Source: Gluconobacter wancherniae NBRC 103581
Lineage (GTDB): Bacteria > Pseudomonadota > Alphaproteobacteria > Acetobacterales > Acetobacteraceae
DNA length: 64,000 nt
Assembly (NCBI RefSeq): GCF_007988885.1
Contig: NZ_BJUZ01000002.1
Location: forward strand, 186,001 to 250,000
Direction: 5' to 3'
Positions 52,047 to 60,889 of the stretch are shown here, piece after piece. The notes beneath the pieces are model-generated. The model was given only the letters and a program-made list of their open reading frames with translations. It searched no databases and was not told the origin of the DNA. The position numbers and the translations under genes were made by a program. Numbering within the stretch: position 1 is the stretch's first letter; the number at the start of each line of letters is the position of its first letter.

Positions 52047-52427
52047 GACAGCGAAATGGTGCCTCGTTTATTTTACTCTCAGTCATTTAATATAGCTGGG
52101 GTTATATTTCCTGCTGGATATTGAACGGTTTTTTTAGCAAGCGGGGCACCATACGCTGCGCGGATTATATCCTACTGATAAGAAATTCCTTGTCTAAATT
52201 TGGTATTATCGATTCGAATGATTAGTATTCTGAATTGGTCGGTACATTGATTTTATGTGTTATACTATACTTTTTAAGAGATCATGTCATCTGTACATTG
52301 AAAATGTAGAATTTATTTTCGGCGATGCAGCTTGCGCGCTTGCTTTCAGGCAAGGTTAGCTGGGTGTGAGTAGGGCATCGCTCTCACATGGAAATATCAA
52401 TTATTTTTCAGGAAAGTATGCGCTGCT
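52047..52427. other. AT-rich non-coding stretch between levansucrase and tRNA-Pro
   Basis: About 380 bp, clearly richer in A+T than the rest of the window. No ORF with a ribosome site was found. It contains an 11-bp inverted repeat pair (52056 and 52142), a TGTTATACT extended -10-like element at 52258-52266 on the plus strand, and short AT stretches. It may be a remnant of integrated DNA. Confidence 0.5.
52056..52152. repeat. Inverted repeat pair, possible small element remnant
   Basis: ATGGTGCCTCG at 52056-52066 and CGGGGCACCAT at 52142-52152 match as inverted repeats at 10 of 11 bases, 75 bp apart. They could be ends of a miniature insertion element or chance repeats. No target duplication is obvious. 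Confidence 0.35.
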
Positions 52428-52455
52428 CGATAAAAAGTGCTTAGCTTTTTATCGG
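52428..52455 (-). terminator. Terminator for tRNA-Pro
   Basis: On the minus strand, just behind the tRNA 3' end, CGATAAAAAG and CTTTTTATCG form a 10-bp stem with a seven-base loop. Confidence 0.8.
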
Positions 52456-52456
52456 C

Positions 52457-52533
52457 TGGTCGGAGTGAGAGGATTCGAACCTCCGGCCCCTGCGTCCCGA
52501 ACACAGTGCTCTACCAGGCTGAGCTACACTCCG
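52457..52533 (-). tRNA. tRNA-Pro (anticodon CGG), CCA encoded
   Basis: The 77-base gene folds into a full cloverleaf. Acceptor arms are CGGAGTG and CACTCCG, with discriminator A and encoded CCA. The D arm has GCTC/GAGC, the anticodon stem is CTGTG/CGCAG with loop TTCGGGA, so the anticodon is CGG and it reads CCG proline codons. The T arm has GGAGG, TTCGAAT, CCTCT. Its 3' end faces the AT-rich stretch and the levansucrase, a position often used by integrating elements. No second copy of the tRNA 3' end is visible in the window. Confidence 0.96.
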
Positions 52534-52589
52534 GCCGACGGCGCTTCTCCTACGCCTGTTCAGCCGGGTGTGCAAGAGGTGTAGCCAAT

Positions 52590-53300
52590 TTATGCCAGAG
52601 AAATTATCACTCTGGTGGGATGATGCCAGGACCACAGAACTTCAATAGCCCGACCTGTGACGTTCCACAAAGGTAGTAACCCTACGCCGCCATCGGAGAC
52701 CGGCACCCGCGAGTCAGCGGAATTGTCCCGATTATCCCCCATAACGAAAAGACGACCAGAAGGCACAGTAAACGGCGCAATATCGTCCAGTTGTCCATTC
52801 TCCTGCATTTTTAGGATTTTATGGTGATGGTTGCCAGGCAGTGTCTCGTCGTACTGCTCTGCAGTTTGCCAGATACCTTTGGAACTTTCCTCACGGAACG
52901 TACCTTCGTCTTTCCATGGGAGCATTGTTCCGTTGATCAGAACTCGGCCGCCTCGGAGTTCTATACGATCCCCTGGAAGGCCAATAACACGTTTGACCCA
53001 AGTATCCTTTGGGCTGGCTGGAGCGCGGAAAACGATAACGTCTCCACGGGAAGGCATGTGGCCAAAGAGGCGTGAATTACCACCTTCAGGACTGTGCAGG
53101 AGATTCCCGAAAGGAAGGTTGGCGGTACTGAAGCCGTATTGAGGGATCACTACGCCAATATGATCCCCGATCATCAAAGTGGGTTCCATTGAAGCAGACG
53201 GGACGGTGTAACTCGCCGCAACGGCAGAATGAATCGACAGTGAAAAAACCAGAGCGCCACATATGGAAAGGGCGTTCTGAAGGGCATTTCGCAGGGTCAT
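52590..53300 (-). CDS. lepB: Signal peptidase I
   Basis: Cleaves signal peptides of exported proteins at the outer face of the inner membrane. The 236-residue protein has one N-terminal membrane helix at about residues 8-28. The catalytic serine is in TVPSASMEPTLMIGD near 38, the lysine in DTWVKRVIGLPGDRIE near 96, and the closing GDNRDNSADSR near 190 matches box E. ATG 53300 has GAGGAG ahead; the longer frame adds 20 residues. It is not next to rnc or era, the usual site in relatives, so it may be a second copy. It ends 56 bp from tRNA-Pro. Confidence 0.9.
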   Translation of the reverse strand: MTLRNALQNALSICGALVFSLSIHSAVAASYTVPSASMEPTLMIGDHIGVVIPQYGFSTANLPFGNLLHSPEGGNSRLFGHMPSRGDVIVFRAPASPKDTWVKRVIGLPGDRIELRGGRVLINGTMLPWKDEGTFREESSKGIWQTAEQYDETLPGNHHHKILKMQENGQLDDIAPFTVPSGRLFVMGDNRDNSADSRVPVSDGGVGLLPLWNVTGRAIEVLWSWHHPTRVIISLA

Positions 53301-53423
53301 GACTGCTTCTCCTCTGGCAACACGATGCCATGAGGGGAGAGCAGAGCAAGTTAATCTCACGCAAGGATGCGTCAGGGAAAAACGGGTGATCCGTCATATT
53401 GCGGATCACCCAAAGAAAAAACT

Positions 53424-54332
53424 TCAGAGAGCTTTTTCAAGTTCCGGGAGGATCGTGAAGAGGTCACCGACGATACCGTAATCAGCAACGCGGAAGATCG
53501 GGGCTTCAGGGTCCATATTGATGGCCACGATAACGCGGCTGTCTTTCATTCCAGCAAGATGCTGGATCGCGCCGGAAAGACCCAGTGCAATGTACAGCTC
53601 TGGCGCAACGATCTTACCGGTCTGGCCAACCTGCATTTCATTGGGCGCAAAGCCGGAATCGACCGCTGCGCGAGACGCGCCGATTGCAGCACCCAGTTTG
53701 TCTGCAAGTGGTTCAAGCAGCTTGAAGTGCTCTGCGTCCTTCATGCCTTTTCCGCCAGAAACAACCACTCGGGCAGATTCTAGTTCGGGGCGATCGGACT
53801 TGGACAGTTCGACCCTTACAAAGCGGGAGAAATCTTCGGTTGCGGGAGCATTGAGCGTCTGGATTGTGGCAGAACCACCTTCTTTTGAGACGGGATCAAA
53901 GCTGGAGCCACGAATCGTCAGGACCTTGATCGTGTCGCTGGAGCGCACGGTTGCGAGTGCGTTTCCTGCATAAATCGGTCGGACGAAAGTATTTTCATCC
54001 TTGATTTCCACAACTTCCGGGATCGGCTGCACGTCCAGAAGGCCTGCAAGGCGGGGCAGGATATTTTTGCCACCCGCCGATGCCGCTGCAACGACGTGAC
54101 TGTATCCCGAGGTATGTGCTGCCAGCAGTGCGGCTGCGGGTTCGGCCAGATCATGCGTCAGGGAGGCGGCACTTAGAACGTTTCTGACGCCGGGAAGACG
54201 TGCTGCGGCTTCGGCGCCTTCGCCTAGAACGATGACATCGACGTCACCAAACCGGGAGGCTGCGGCGACCGCTGAGCGCGATGCCTGACGGACTTCACCA
54301 TGCTCGATTTCGAGCAGAACAAGAGCGGTCAT
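53424..54332 (-). CDS. etfA: Electron transfer flavoprotein subunit alpha
   Basis: The FAD-binding half of the soluble electron carrier that takes electrons from acyl-CoA and similar dehydrogenases to ETF-ubiquinone oxidoreductase. The 302-residue protein has an N-terminal ETF fold and the C-terminal FAD domain with VVSGGKGM near residue 190, then DSGFAPNEMQVGQTGKIVAPELYIALGLSGAIQHLAGM near 220-258. ATG 54332 overlaps the etfB stop by one base (TGATG). It is the third gene of the ETF set, on the same strand. Confidence 0.95.
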   Translation of the reverse strand: MTALVLLEIEHGEVRQASRSAVAAASRFGDVDVIVLGEGAEAAARLPGVRNVLSAASLTHDLAEPAAALLAAHTSGYSHVVAAASAGGKNILPRLAGLLDVQPIPEVVEIKDENTFVRPIYAGNALATVRSSDTIKVLTIRGSSFDPVSKEGGSATIQTLNAPATEDFSRFVRVELSKSDRPELESARVVVSGGKGMKDAEHFKLLEPLADKLGAAIGASRAAVDSGFAPNEMQVGQTGKIVAPELYIALGLSGAIQHLAGMKDSRVIVAINMDPEAPIFRVADYGIVGDLFTILPELEKAL

Positions 54333-55081
54333 CAGATCACCTTCGCTTCTGTCTTGAGCTTTTCGACCAGTTCGGCCGCGCTGTTGAGCTTGACGCCTTC
54401 TTTGCGTTCCGCCGGCTCAGCAACGGAAACAATCGTCAGGCGTGGGGCGAGATCAACACCGAGATCTGCTGCGTCCAGCGTTTCCAGTGGCTTCTTGCGT
54501 GCCTTCATGATGTTCGGCAGGGACGCGTATCGAGGCTCGTTCAGGCGTAGATCCGCCGTGACAACCGCAGGAAGCGCGAGCGAAATCACTTCGGTGCCAC
54601 CATCGATTTCGCGCGCGATTTCAGCGCGACCATCTGCAATCGTGACGGCACTTGCGAATGTGCCTTGGGGCCAGCCCAGTTTTGCTGCCAGAATCTGGCC
54701 AGTAGCGTTCATGTCGTCGTCAATCGCCTGCTTGCCCATGCAGACAAGACCAGGTGCTTCGCGCTCCACGATGATTTTGAGAAGACCTGCAACAGCCAAA
54801 GGCTCAAGCGTCTCATTCGTACGGATCAGGATTGCGCGATCTGCGCCCATTGCCAGAGCTGTTCGGAGTGTATCCTGAGATGCCTGCACACCGATGGATA
54901 CGGCCACAACTTCCGTAGCGGCGCCTTTTTCACGAAGTCGTACGGCTTCTTCGATTGCAATCTCGTCGAAAGGGTTCATGGACATTTTCACGCCCTGAGT
55001 TTCGACACCGCTACCATCGGCCGCTACACGTACCTTGACGTTGTAATCGACCACCCGTTTGACTGGAACCAGAACCTTCAT
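54332..55081 (-). CDS. etfB: Electron transfer flavoprotein subunit beta
   Basis: The AMP-binding half of ETF. The 249-residue protein begins [19 protein letters not shown] and has the conserved [15 protein letters not shown] near residue 40, GADRAILIR near 84, and [19 protein letters not shown] near 120. ATG 55081 gives the usual start; ATG 55087 adds two residues. It is followed at once by etfA and preceded by the ETF-QO gene after about 108 bp. Electrons probably come from acyl-CoA or dimethylglycine-type dehydrogenases elsewhere in the genome. Confidence 0.95.
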   Translation of the reverse strand: MKVLVPVKRVVDYNVKVRVAADGSGVETQGVKMSMNPFDEIAIEEAVRLREKGAATEVVAVSIGVQASQDTLRTALAMGADRAILIRTNETLEPLAVAGLLKIIVEREAPGLVCMGKQAIDDDMNATGQILAAKLGWPQGTFASAVTIADGRAEIAREIDGGTEVISLALPAVVTADLRLNEPRYASLPNIMKARKKPLETLDAADLGVDLAPRLTIVSVAEPAERKEGVKLNSAAELVEKLKTEAKVI

Positions 55082-55189
55082 CGTCATCTTTCGCTGCTGT
55101 CGCCGCTGGAAAATCGGACGGCATCGTAACCCCGGTTGCTGCGAAAGTCACACCCGGGGCAGGTTACCGTCGTTTGGTGCAGGCTTGCG

Positions 55190-56827
55190 CTACATGCCTA
55201 CCGGGTAATTAGGGCCGCCGCCGCCCTCGGGGGTGCACCATTCGATATTCTGCGTGGGGTCCTTGATATCACAGGTTTTGCAGTGAACGCAGTTCTGCGC
55301 GTTGATCCGCAGATTCCACTCTGTTCCATCCTGCTCCTGTTCGTACACGCCAGCCGGGCAGTAACGGCTCTCCGGCGAATCAAATACATCATGATTCACG
55401 GTGCGCCAGATGGATTGATTCCGCAGCTTGAGGTGTACTGGCTGGTTCTCTTCGTGGTTCGTGCTGCTCAGGAACACTGAGCTTACCCGGTCAAATGTCA
55501 GCTTGTTGTCAGGCTTCGGGTAGGCAATTTTTTTACAGAGAGCTGCAGGCTTGAGTGTCTCATTATCTGCATGTGGATGATGCAGGGTCCAAGGCGTGCG
55601 ACCCCTGAAGATCATGCTGTCGATCCCGGAATACAATGCACCGAGTTTCATCCCCCATTTCGAGAAAGCCGGGCGGATATTGCGGACATCGCGCAGCTCT
55701 GACCAGAGCCAGGAGTCTTTCACGAGAGCCGTGAAGGTTGAAGCCTCGGTAGTATCTTTTGTGAGTGCCTCAGCTACGGCTTCTGCGGCAAGCATGCCGG
55801 ACTTCATGGCTGTATGCGTGCCCTTGATTTTAGGGACGTTCAGGAAGCCAGCGGAATCGCCCGCCAGAACACCGCCGGGGAAACTCAGGCGCGGAATGGA
55901 CTGGAAACCACCTTCCGAGAGGGCGCGGGCGCCATAGATGATGCGCTTTCCGCCCTCAAAATGCTTGCGAAACGCAGGGTGCAGCTTGGTCCGCTGCATC
56001 TCTTCGAATGGGGAGAGATAGGTGTTTGCGTAATCGAGACCTGTGACGAAACCGTAGCTGACCAGGTTTTCGCCGAAATGGTAAAGCCATGCGCCGCCAT
56101 AGGTGTGATCGTCCAGCGGCCAGCCGAAGCTGTGCTGAACCAATCCAGGGCGATGGTTCTCTTTGGGAATTTCCCAGACTTCCTTGATGCCCAGAGCGTA
56201 TGTCTGTGACTCTACACCCTTCCGAAGGCCGAAGCGCTGCATGGCATGAGCACTCAGGGAGCCTCGTGCGCCTTCTGTCAGGATGGTTTGTTTTGCGCGC
56301 AGGATCATACCGGGGGCAAAATTGCCACCCTGCGTTCCGTCACGTTCAATTCCCATGTCGCCTGTAATGATGCCGGCAACGCGGTTGTTCTCAATCAGGA
56401 GTTCAGCGCCTGAGAATCCCGGATAAATCTCGACACCGGCCTCTTCAGCCTGCTCTCCCAGCCAGCGGCACACTTCACCGAGCGACACCACGAAATTTCC
56501 GTGATTGTTCATATGAGGCATCACGCGGTCCAGCGCGGGTATATTAATGGCGCGATGGGGTGTGAGATAGAGCATGTGCTCTTCTGTCACGGGCGTACGG
56601 AGGGGCGCGTTGCGATCACGCCAGTCAGGGAGGAGTTCTTCCAGTGCGCGAGGCTCTATGACCGCGCCCGAGACAATGTGCGCGCCGATCTCGCTGCCCT
56701 TTTCAATCAGGCATACGGATGTTTCGGGCGCGATCTGGCGCAGGCGTATTGCTGCGGCCAGACCGGCAGGACCGCCACCGACCACCACAACATCGAATTC
56801 CATTTCTTCGCGTTCGATTTGGGTCAT
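55190..56827 (-). CDS. Electron transfer flavoprotein-ubiquinone oxidoreductase
   Basis: An inner-membrane iron-sulphur flavoprotein that passes electrons from ETF to ubiquinone. The 545-residue protein has the FAD fingerprint VVVGGGPAGLAAAIRL near residue 12-27, the ETF-QO central block YGAWLYHFGENLVSYGFVTGLDY near 240, and a C-terminal 4Fe-4S domain with cysteines in CPAGVY and CVHCKTCDIKDP, ending in a GGGPNYPVGM tail. It lies directly upstream of etfB-etfA, so all parts of the chain to the quinone pool are together. Length and motifs are normal. Confidence 0.95.
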   Translation of the reverse strand: MTQIEREEMEFDVVVVGGGPAGLAAAIRLRQIAPETSVCLIEKGSEIGAHIVSGAVIEPRALEELLPDWRDRNAPLRTPVTEEHMLYLTPHRAINIPALDRVMPHMNNHGNFVVSLGEVCRWLGEQAEEAGVEIYPGFSGAELLIENNRVAGIITGDMGIERDGTQGGNFAPGMILRAKQTILTEGARGSLSAHAMQRFGLRKGVESQTYALGIKEVWEIPKENHRPGLVQHSFGWPLDDHTYGGAWLYHFGENLVSYGFVTGLDYANTYLSPFEEMQRTKLHPAFRKHFEGGKRIIYGARALSEGGFQSIPRLSFPGGVLAGDSAGFLNVPKIKGTHTAMKSGMLAAEAVAEALTKDTTEASTFTALVKDSWLWSELRDVRNIRPAFSKWGMKLGALYSGIDSMIFRGRTPWTLHHPHADNETLKPAALCKKIAYPKPDNKLTFDRVSSVFLSSTNHEENQPVHLKLRNQSIWRTVNHDVFDSPESRYCPAGVYEQEQDGTEWNLRINAQNCVHCKTCDIKDPTQNIEWCTPEGGGGPNYPVGM

Positions 56828-56866
56828 GATGTCAGGAACTCGCTGATGTTGTGCATGAGAGGCACC

Positions 56867-57562
56867 TCAGGGGCGCCGTGTGAAAGTCCAGTAGAAAGGG
56901 AAACGTCCTTCCCGGAAGGCCTTGGCCTCATAGCGCGTGGGGGACCAGCCCTCCGGGCGCTCTGTCGCTGGTGGCGGCGCGTCAAACAGGTCCTGATTGC
57001 CCATCACTTCAGTGACCCACTCCTGATAGACAGGATGATCACTTGCGACGCGCCATACAGCACCGGGCTTCAGGACGCGCGCCATCTGTACGATGTTTTC
57101 CGGGTGTACGAAGCGGCGCTTCGCATGTCGGGCCTTGGGCCACGGATCTGGAAACATCAGATAGGCCTGATCCAGACTTTGATCTGGAAGGTCCCGCAAA
57201 AGAATGCGGGCATCTTCGGGCCAGATCCGGAAATGCGGCGGTGGGACGGCGTTTTCTTCCTCGCCTTCCGGCACAAGCCGGGAGAGCAGGGAGCATAATC
57301 CGTTCTCGAAAACCTCGGAGGCGATATAACCGACATCCGGGTTTAGTTCGGCCTGGCCAACGGCGTGTTCGCCACCCCCAAAACCGATTTCGAGAAAAAC
57401 GCGCGAAACCGCGTCGGAAAAACCTGCATGCGGGTTTTTCGGCGTGGCCAACGTGAGACGTGGCAGGGCCTTCTCAAGAAGTGCCTGCTGTCTTGCCCGG
57501 AGCGGATGACCGCGTTGGCGGCCGTATAGCCGCTCCGGCTGAGGTTTAAGAGACTGTGTCAG
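56867..57562 (-). CDS. trmB: tRNA (guanine-N7-)-methyltransferase TrmB, probable CTG start
   Basis: Makes m7G46 in tRNA using S-adenosylmethionine. The core has VFLEIGFGGGEHAVGQA, MFPDPWPKARHAKRR and SDHPVYQEWV, all family motifs. A search for ATG/GTG/TTG starts finds TTG 57451, which would give 194 residues without the conserved N-terminus. In frame upstream are RLYGRQRGHPLRARQQALLE-like codons, typical of TrmB, reaching back to a CTG at 57562. That CTG is four bases after the metK stop and nothing else near-cognate lies before the in-frame TGA. I therefore take CTG as the start (231 residues), probably helped by coupling to metK; this is inference. Confidence 0.85.
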   Translation of the reverse strand: MTQSLKPQPERLYGRQRGHPLRARQQALLEKALPRLTLATPKNPHAGFSDAVSRVFLEIGFGGGEHAVGQAELNPDVGYIASEVFENGLCSLLSRLVPEGEEENAVPPPHFRIWPEDARILLRDLPDQSLDQAYLMFPDPWPKARHAKRRFVHPENIVQMARVLKPGAVWRVASDHPVYQEWVTEVMGNQDLFDAPPPATERPEGWSPTRYEAKAFREGRFPFYWTFTRRP

Positions 57563-57566
57563 GGTC

Positions 57567-58751
57567 TTACCTGTTCAGTGCGCTGCGGAGGGTGTCCACC
57601 AGGTCCGTCTGTTCCCACGTGAAGTTGTCACGCGCGAGATCAGGAACGCGACCGAAATGGCCATATGCCGAGGTCTCGGTGTAGATCGGACGGTTCAGGC
57701 GCAGGTGCTTGCGGATGCCGCGCGGAGAAAGATCAACGGTTTCGTTGAGGATTTCGCCCAGACGATTTTCATCCACATCCTTGCCCGAACCGTCGAGGTC
57801 AACATAGACCGAAAGCGGCTTGGAGACGCCAATGGCGTAGCTGAGCTGGATGGTGCAACGGTCTGCAAGACCTGCTGCAACAACGTTCTTTGCAAGATAG
57901 CGTGCGGCATAAGCTGCCGAACGATCCACCTTCGTGGGGTCCTTGCCAGAGAATGCTCCGCCACCGTGTGGTGCTGCGCCGCCGTATGTGTCCACGATGA
58001 TCTTGCGGCCGGTGAGGCCTGCATCGCCGTCCGGGCCACCAATCACGAAAAGGCCGGTTGGGTTCACGTAGAACTCGTGCTCAGGGCACATCCAGCCTTC
58101 CGGCAGGACTTCGCGAACAACTTCACGAAGCATTTCGCGGATCGTGTTCTGGCGCATTTCTTCAACATGCTGCGTAGAAATCACGACAGACGTTGCGCCG
58201 ACCGGCTTGCCGTCTACGTAGCGCAGGGTGACCTGGCTCTTCGCGTCCGGCAGAAGGCCAACACCGCGGGCGTCGCCGTTCTTGCGGTAGTCACGGATAC
58301 GCTCGAGGATTGTCTGCGCGTAATACAGAGGCGCTGGCATCAGGTGCTCGGTTTCACGCGTGGCAAAGCCAAACATGATGCCCTGATCGCCTGCGCCTTC
58401 ATCCTTCTCGCCGCTGCTATCAACGCCCTGGGCGATGTGAGCAGACTGTGCATGAAGGTAAGATGTGATGTCGGCCTTCTTCCAGGAGAAACCTTCCTGG
58501 TCGTAGCCAATGTCCTTGATGGCCTCGCGTGCGCGGTCGATCAGGGTGTCTTCAACAGCCTTGGGGCCACGGACCTCGCCTGCCAGAATGACGCGATTGG
58601 TCGTGACCATCGTCTCACAGGCGACGCGGGCTTCCGGATCCGCCTCAAGGTAAGCGTCCAGCACGGTATCGGAAATACGATCCGCTACCTTGTCGGGGTG
58701 ACCCTCGGAAACGGATTCGGAGGTGAAAAGGAAATCGCCGTGATTGCGCAC
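57567..58751 (-). CDS. metK: S-adenosylmethionine synthase
   Basis: Makes S-adenosylmethionine from methionine and ATP. The 394-residue protein has [16 protein letters not shown] near residues 13-28, [14 protein letters not shown] near 118, and the signature [23 protein letters not shown] near 265. GTG 58751 is the start, with GCGAGG eight bases upstream. trmB, an AdoMet user, follows in the same operon. It leads a transcript whose leader of about 258 bp contains stems but no riboswitch I recognise. The long reverse ORF across it is a shadow. Confidence 0.97.
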   Translation of the reverse strand: MRNHGDFLFTSESVSEGHPDKVADRISDTVLDAYLEADPEARVACETMVTTNRVILAGEVRGPKAVEDTLIDRAREAIKDIGYDQEGFSWKKADITSYLHAQSAHIAQGVDSSGEKDEGAGDQGIMFGFATRETEHLMPAPLYYAQTILERIRDYRKNGDARGVGLLPDAKSQVTLRYVDGKPVGATSVVISTQHVEEMRQNTIREMLREVVREVLPEGWMCPEHEFYVNPTGLFVIGGPDGDAGLTGRKIIVDTYGGAAPHGGGAFSGKDPTKVDRSAAYAARYLAKNVVAAGLADRCTIQLSYAIGVSKPLSVYVDLDGSGKDVDENRLGEILNETVDLSPRGIRKHLRLNRPIYTETSAYGHFGRVPDLARDNFTWEQTDLVDTLRSALNR

Positions 58752-59009
58752 TCAGGGACCTCGCAGGGAATGAGTGGTGAAAAGGGCCGCAAATCGCCAT
58801 TTCTGGCGGAGCTACGGCGTCAGGGAACGCACGGCTTGGCCGAATTGAGCCTGTGGGTCAAGACCCAGTCACGATATGGGATCCTCCATCCGCCTCTCTG
58901 AGGCAGCTTTCCGTCCTTGGAATACCATGAACGCCGCTATGTATCAGGTGCCTCTGTTGCGCCTTTTAAGACGAGAGACCGACTCGATTTTCAAGGCATG
59001 AACGGACAA
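58752..59009 (-). other. metK leader region, no known riboswitch seen
   Basis: About 258 bp between the dapB stop and metK. On the minus strand it holds a GCCTC/GAGGC stem and several GC-rich stretches, but not the core of the SAM-I, SAM-II or SAH riboswitches as I remember them. A TTGAAA hexamer followed by TCTTAA after 17 bases could be a promoter. Confidence 0.35.
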
Positions 59010-59744
59010 TCAGCGCAGGGCGTCTGCCATGCTGTATAGTCCGGCCGGACGACCGGAGAGCCAGCGTGCAGCCATGAGAGCGCCCCGCGCGAATACGCGG
59101 CGATCAAGTGCGCGATGGGACAGGGTGATCTGTTCGTCTGCGGCTAAAAGCACCAGATCATGCTCGCCAACAATCTGGCCCCCACGCAGGGCCGCAAAGC
59201 CGATGGCTCCGTCTGGACGGAGCCCGTTTGCATCCATTCTTGCCACGTCTTCGAGCTTTACGCCTCGACCTTCTGCCACCGCACGTCCGATGGCGAGGGC
59301 GGTTCCTGAGGGGGCATCCAGTTTCTGGCGATGGTGCGTCTCGACGATTTCCGCATCGTATTGCGGTAGACCTGCACCGAGTTGTTTTGCAAGGTCCAGA
59401 AACAGCGTTAGCGCGGGCGAAAAATTGGCGGCCTGCAGGACGGGGATGCGTTTGGCGGCCTCATGCACAGCAGCCTGCGCTGTGGCGTCAAGGCCGGTCG
59501 TCCCCAGAACCCAGGCGCATCCCGCATCTGCAAAAATACGTGCATGTCCTACAACATTCGCTGCATGGCTGACGTCAATTGCGACATCACACGAGCATGC
59601 AAATTCTGCCGCATCGTTCGTGATGTTGCGTGCTTCATCCGCTGAACGGGAAAGCCCGACCGAGAGCGCACTTCCTGCCTCCTCGGCACAGAGGGAGCCC
59701 AGTCGGCCAGTGATGCCGGCGATGCCGATGCGTGGGGTCTTCAT
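59010..59744 (-). CDS. dapB: 4-Hydroxy-tetrahydrodipicolinate reductase
   Basis: Reduces hydroxytetrahydrodipicolinate to tetrahydrodipicolinate for lysine and diaminopimelate. The 244-residue protein has the nucleotide loop GIAGITGRLGS near residue 7 and the substrate motif ETHHRQKLDAPSGTALAIG near 134-152, with the catalytic His-His and Lys. DapB proteins are often about 265-270 residues, so this is a shorter form. It is upstream of metK on the same strand. asd of the same pathway is at 44.7 kb, in another operon. Confidence 0.93.
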   Translation of the reverse strand: MKTPRIGIAGITGRLGSLCAEEAGSALSVGLSRSADEARNITNDAAEFACSCDVAIDVSHAANVVGHARIFADAGCAWVLGTTGLDATAQAAVHEAAKRIPVLQAANFSPALTLFLDLAKQLGAGLPQYDAEIVETHHRQKLDAPSGTALAIGRAVAEGRGVKLEDVARMDANGLRPDGAIGFAALRGGQIVGEHDLVLLAADEQITLSHRALDRRVFARGALMAARWLSGRPAGLYSMADALR

Positions 59745-59783
59745 GGGTGTGTCATGGCCTCAAGGACGATAGAGGGCAAGGCT

Positions 59784-60182
59784 TCAGTGGTTTCGGGCAT
59801 CAAAACGTGCGCGTGCTGTCTCGATTTCCGAGCGATGGGCAATGGCCCATTGCCCAAAAGACTCCATGATGATCCAGAGCGAATGCCCGAGCCTTGTCAG
59901 TTCGTAATCCACGCGCGGAGGAGTGCTGGGGGTTACGGTGCGGAGCACTAGGCCGTCGCGCTCCAGATTGCGCAGGGTCAGTGTCAACATTCGCTGTGAA
60001 ATGCCTGTAATGCCGCGGCGCAATGCGCTGAAGCGCTGGGGGCCGCTTCCCATCATCTTGACGATGAGAACGCTCCATTTGTCGCCGGTTCGTGCCAGAA
60101 TGGCTCGCACTGTTTCACAGTCATTGGTGTTGTGTGGCTGTGCCTGTGTTGGTGCACTGATTTCGGTGGCGCTAACATCCAT
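59784..60182 (-). CDS. HxlR-family transcriptional regulator
   Basis: A 132-residue winged-helix regulator. The core reads [52 protein letters not shown], a clear HxlR/MarR-like DNA-binding domain. One cysteine near the N-terminus (TNDCETVRA) could sense quinones or oxidants as in QorR and YodB relatives. It is divergent from azoR over 92 bp that contain repeated GGTTCC half-sites, so azoR is the likely target. AtG 60182 is the only reasonable start. Confidence 0.9.
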   Translation of the reverse strand: MDVSATEISAPTQAQPHNTNDCETVRAILARTGDKWSVLIVKMMGSGPQRFSALRRGITGISQRMLTLTLRNLERDGLVLRTVTPSTPPRVDYELTRLGHSLWIIMESFGQWAIAHRSEIETARARFDARNH

Positions 60183-60189
60183 GTGCCTA

Positions 60190-60262
60190 TGGTTCCCTCA
60201 TGTGCCTTCTTGCGGCCATACGCAAAAGGTTCCTTATGTGATGCTGGTTACGATCAGGAACC
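60190..60262. promoter_or_regulatory. Repeated GGTTCC half-sites between HxlR gene and azoR
   Basis: GGTTCCCTCATGTG (60191-60204) and GGTTCCTTATGTG (60228-60240) are direct repeats. GGTTAC (60246-60251) and GGAACC (60257-60262) form an inverted pair. The first and third groups flank the probable promoters, so binding of the HxlR regulator is likely. Confidence 0.55.
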
Positions 60263-60274
60263 GGAAGTGAAAAG

Positions 60275-60880
60275 ATGAAACTGCTACAAATCGATTCGAG
60301 CATTCTGGGTGGCTATTCTGCCAGCCGCGTTTTGACAGCCGCTATCGTGGCGCATTACCGCGCGCAAAACCCGGATCTGGATGTTGTCTATCATGACGTC
60401 GCTGCCGAGCCTCTTGGCCATCTGACGTCTGCCTGGTTGCCAGGTCGTAGTACGGAACTGCCGGAAGACCCTGTGGCCCGCAAGGATGCGGAGCTGAGCC
60501 AGTATGCGCTGAAGGAGTTCCTGTCAGCAGATGTCCTCGTTATTGGCGCGCCAATGTATAATCTGGGCATTCCGAGCCAGCTCAAGACATGGCTCGACCG
60601 CATCATCGTCGCCGGTCAGACATTCCGCTATGGCCCGAACGGCGTTGAAGGCCTGGCTGCCGGAAAGAAGCTGATCCTCGCTGTTTCGCGTGGTGGTGTC
60701 TATTCCGAGGGCTCTCCGGCTGCTGTTCTCGAACATCAGGAAAGCTACCTGAAGGCCGTCTTCGGCTTCATGGGAATCACGGATGTGACCGTCATTGAAG
60801 CCGAAGGTCTTGCGGCGAATGGTGGTGCGGACCGCGCCCGTATTCTGGAAGACGCGCAGCGCCAGATCGCTGCGCTCTAA
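60275..60880 (+). CDS. azoR: FMN-dependent NADH-azoreductase
   Basis: A 201-residue flavodoxin-fold NAD(P)H:quinone/azo oxidoreductase. It starts [29 protein letters not shown], which forms the FMN phosphate loop, and has [27 protein letters not shown] near residue 90 and [13 protein letters not shown] near 143, all AzoR features. Its natural role is more likely quinone detoxification than dye cleavage. It is divergent from the HxlR regulator gene and converges with the flavohemoprotein gene. A GGAAGTG site precedes the ATG. Confidence 0.93.
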   Translation: MKLLQIDSSILGGYSASRVLTAAIVAHYRAQNPDLDVVYHDVAAEPLGHLTSAWLPGRSTELPEDPVARKDAELSQYALKEFLSADVLVIGAPMYNLGIPSQLKTWLDRIIVAGQTFRYGPNGVEGLAAGKKLILAVSRGGVYSEGSPAAVLEHQESYLKAVFGFMGITDVTVIEAEGLAANGGADRARILEDAQRQIAAL

Positions 60881-60889
60881 CGCCTGAAC

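Noticed and set aside
52366-52676. Short plus-strand ORFs over tRNA-Pro
   Set aside because: They translate the reverse of the tRNA gene; the cloverleaf explains the sequence.
57657-58901. A 414-codon ORF opposite metK
   Set aside because: It mirrors metK codon structure, has no ribosome site and no recognisable domain. The metK motifs on the other strand are complete.
58752-59009. SAM-II or SAM-I riboswitch ahead of metK
   Set aside because: The conserved core bases of these aptamers could not be found by eye; the region is listed only as a leader.
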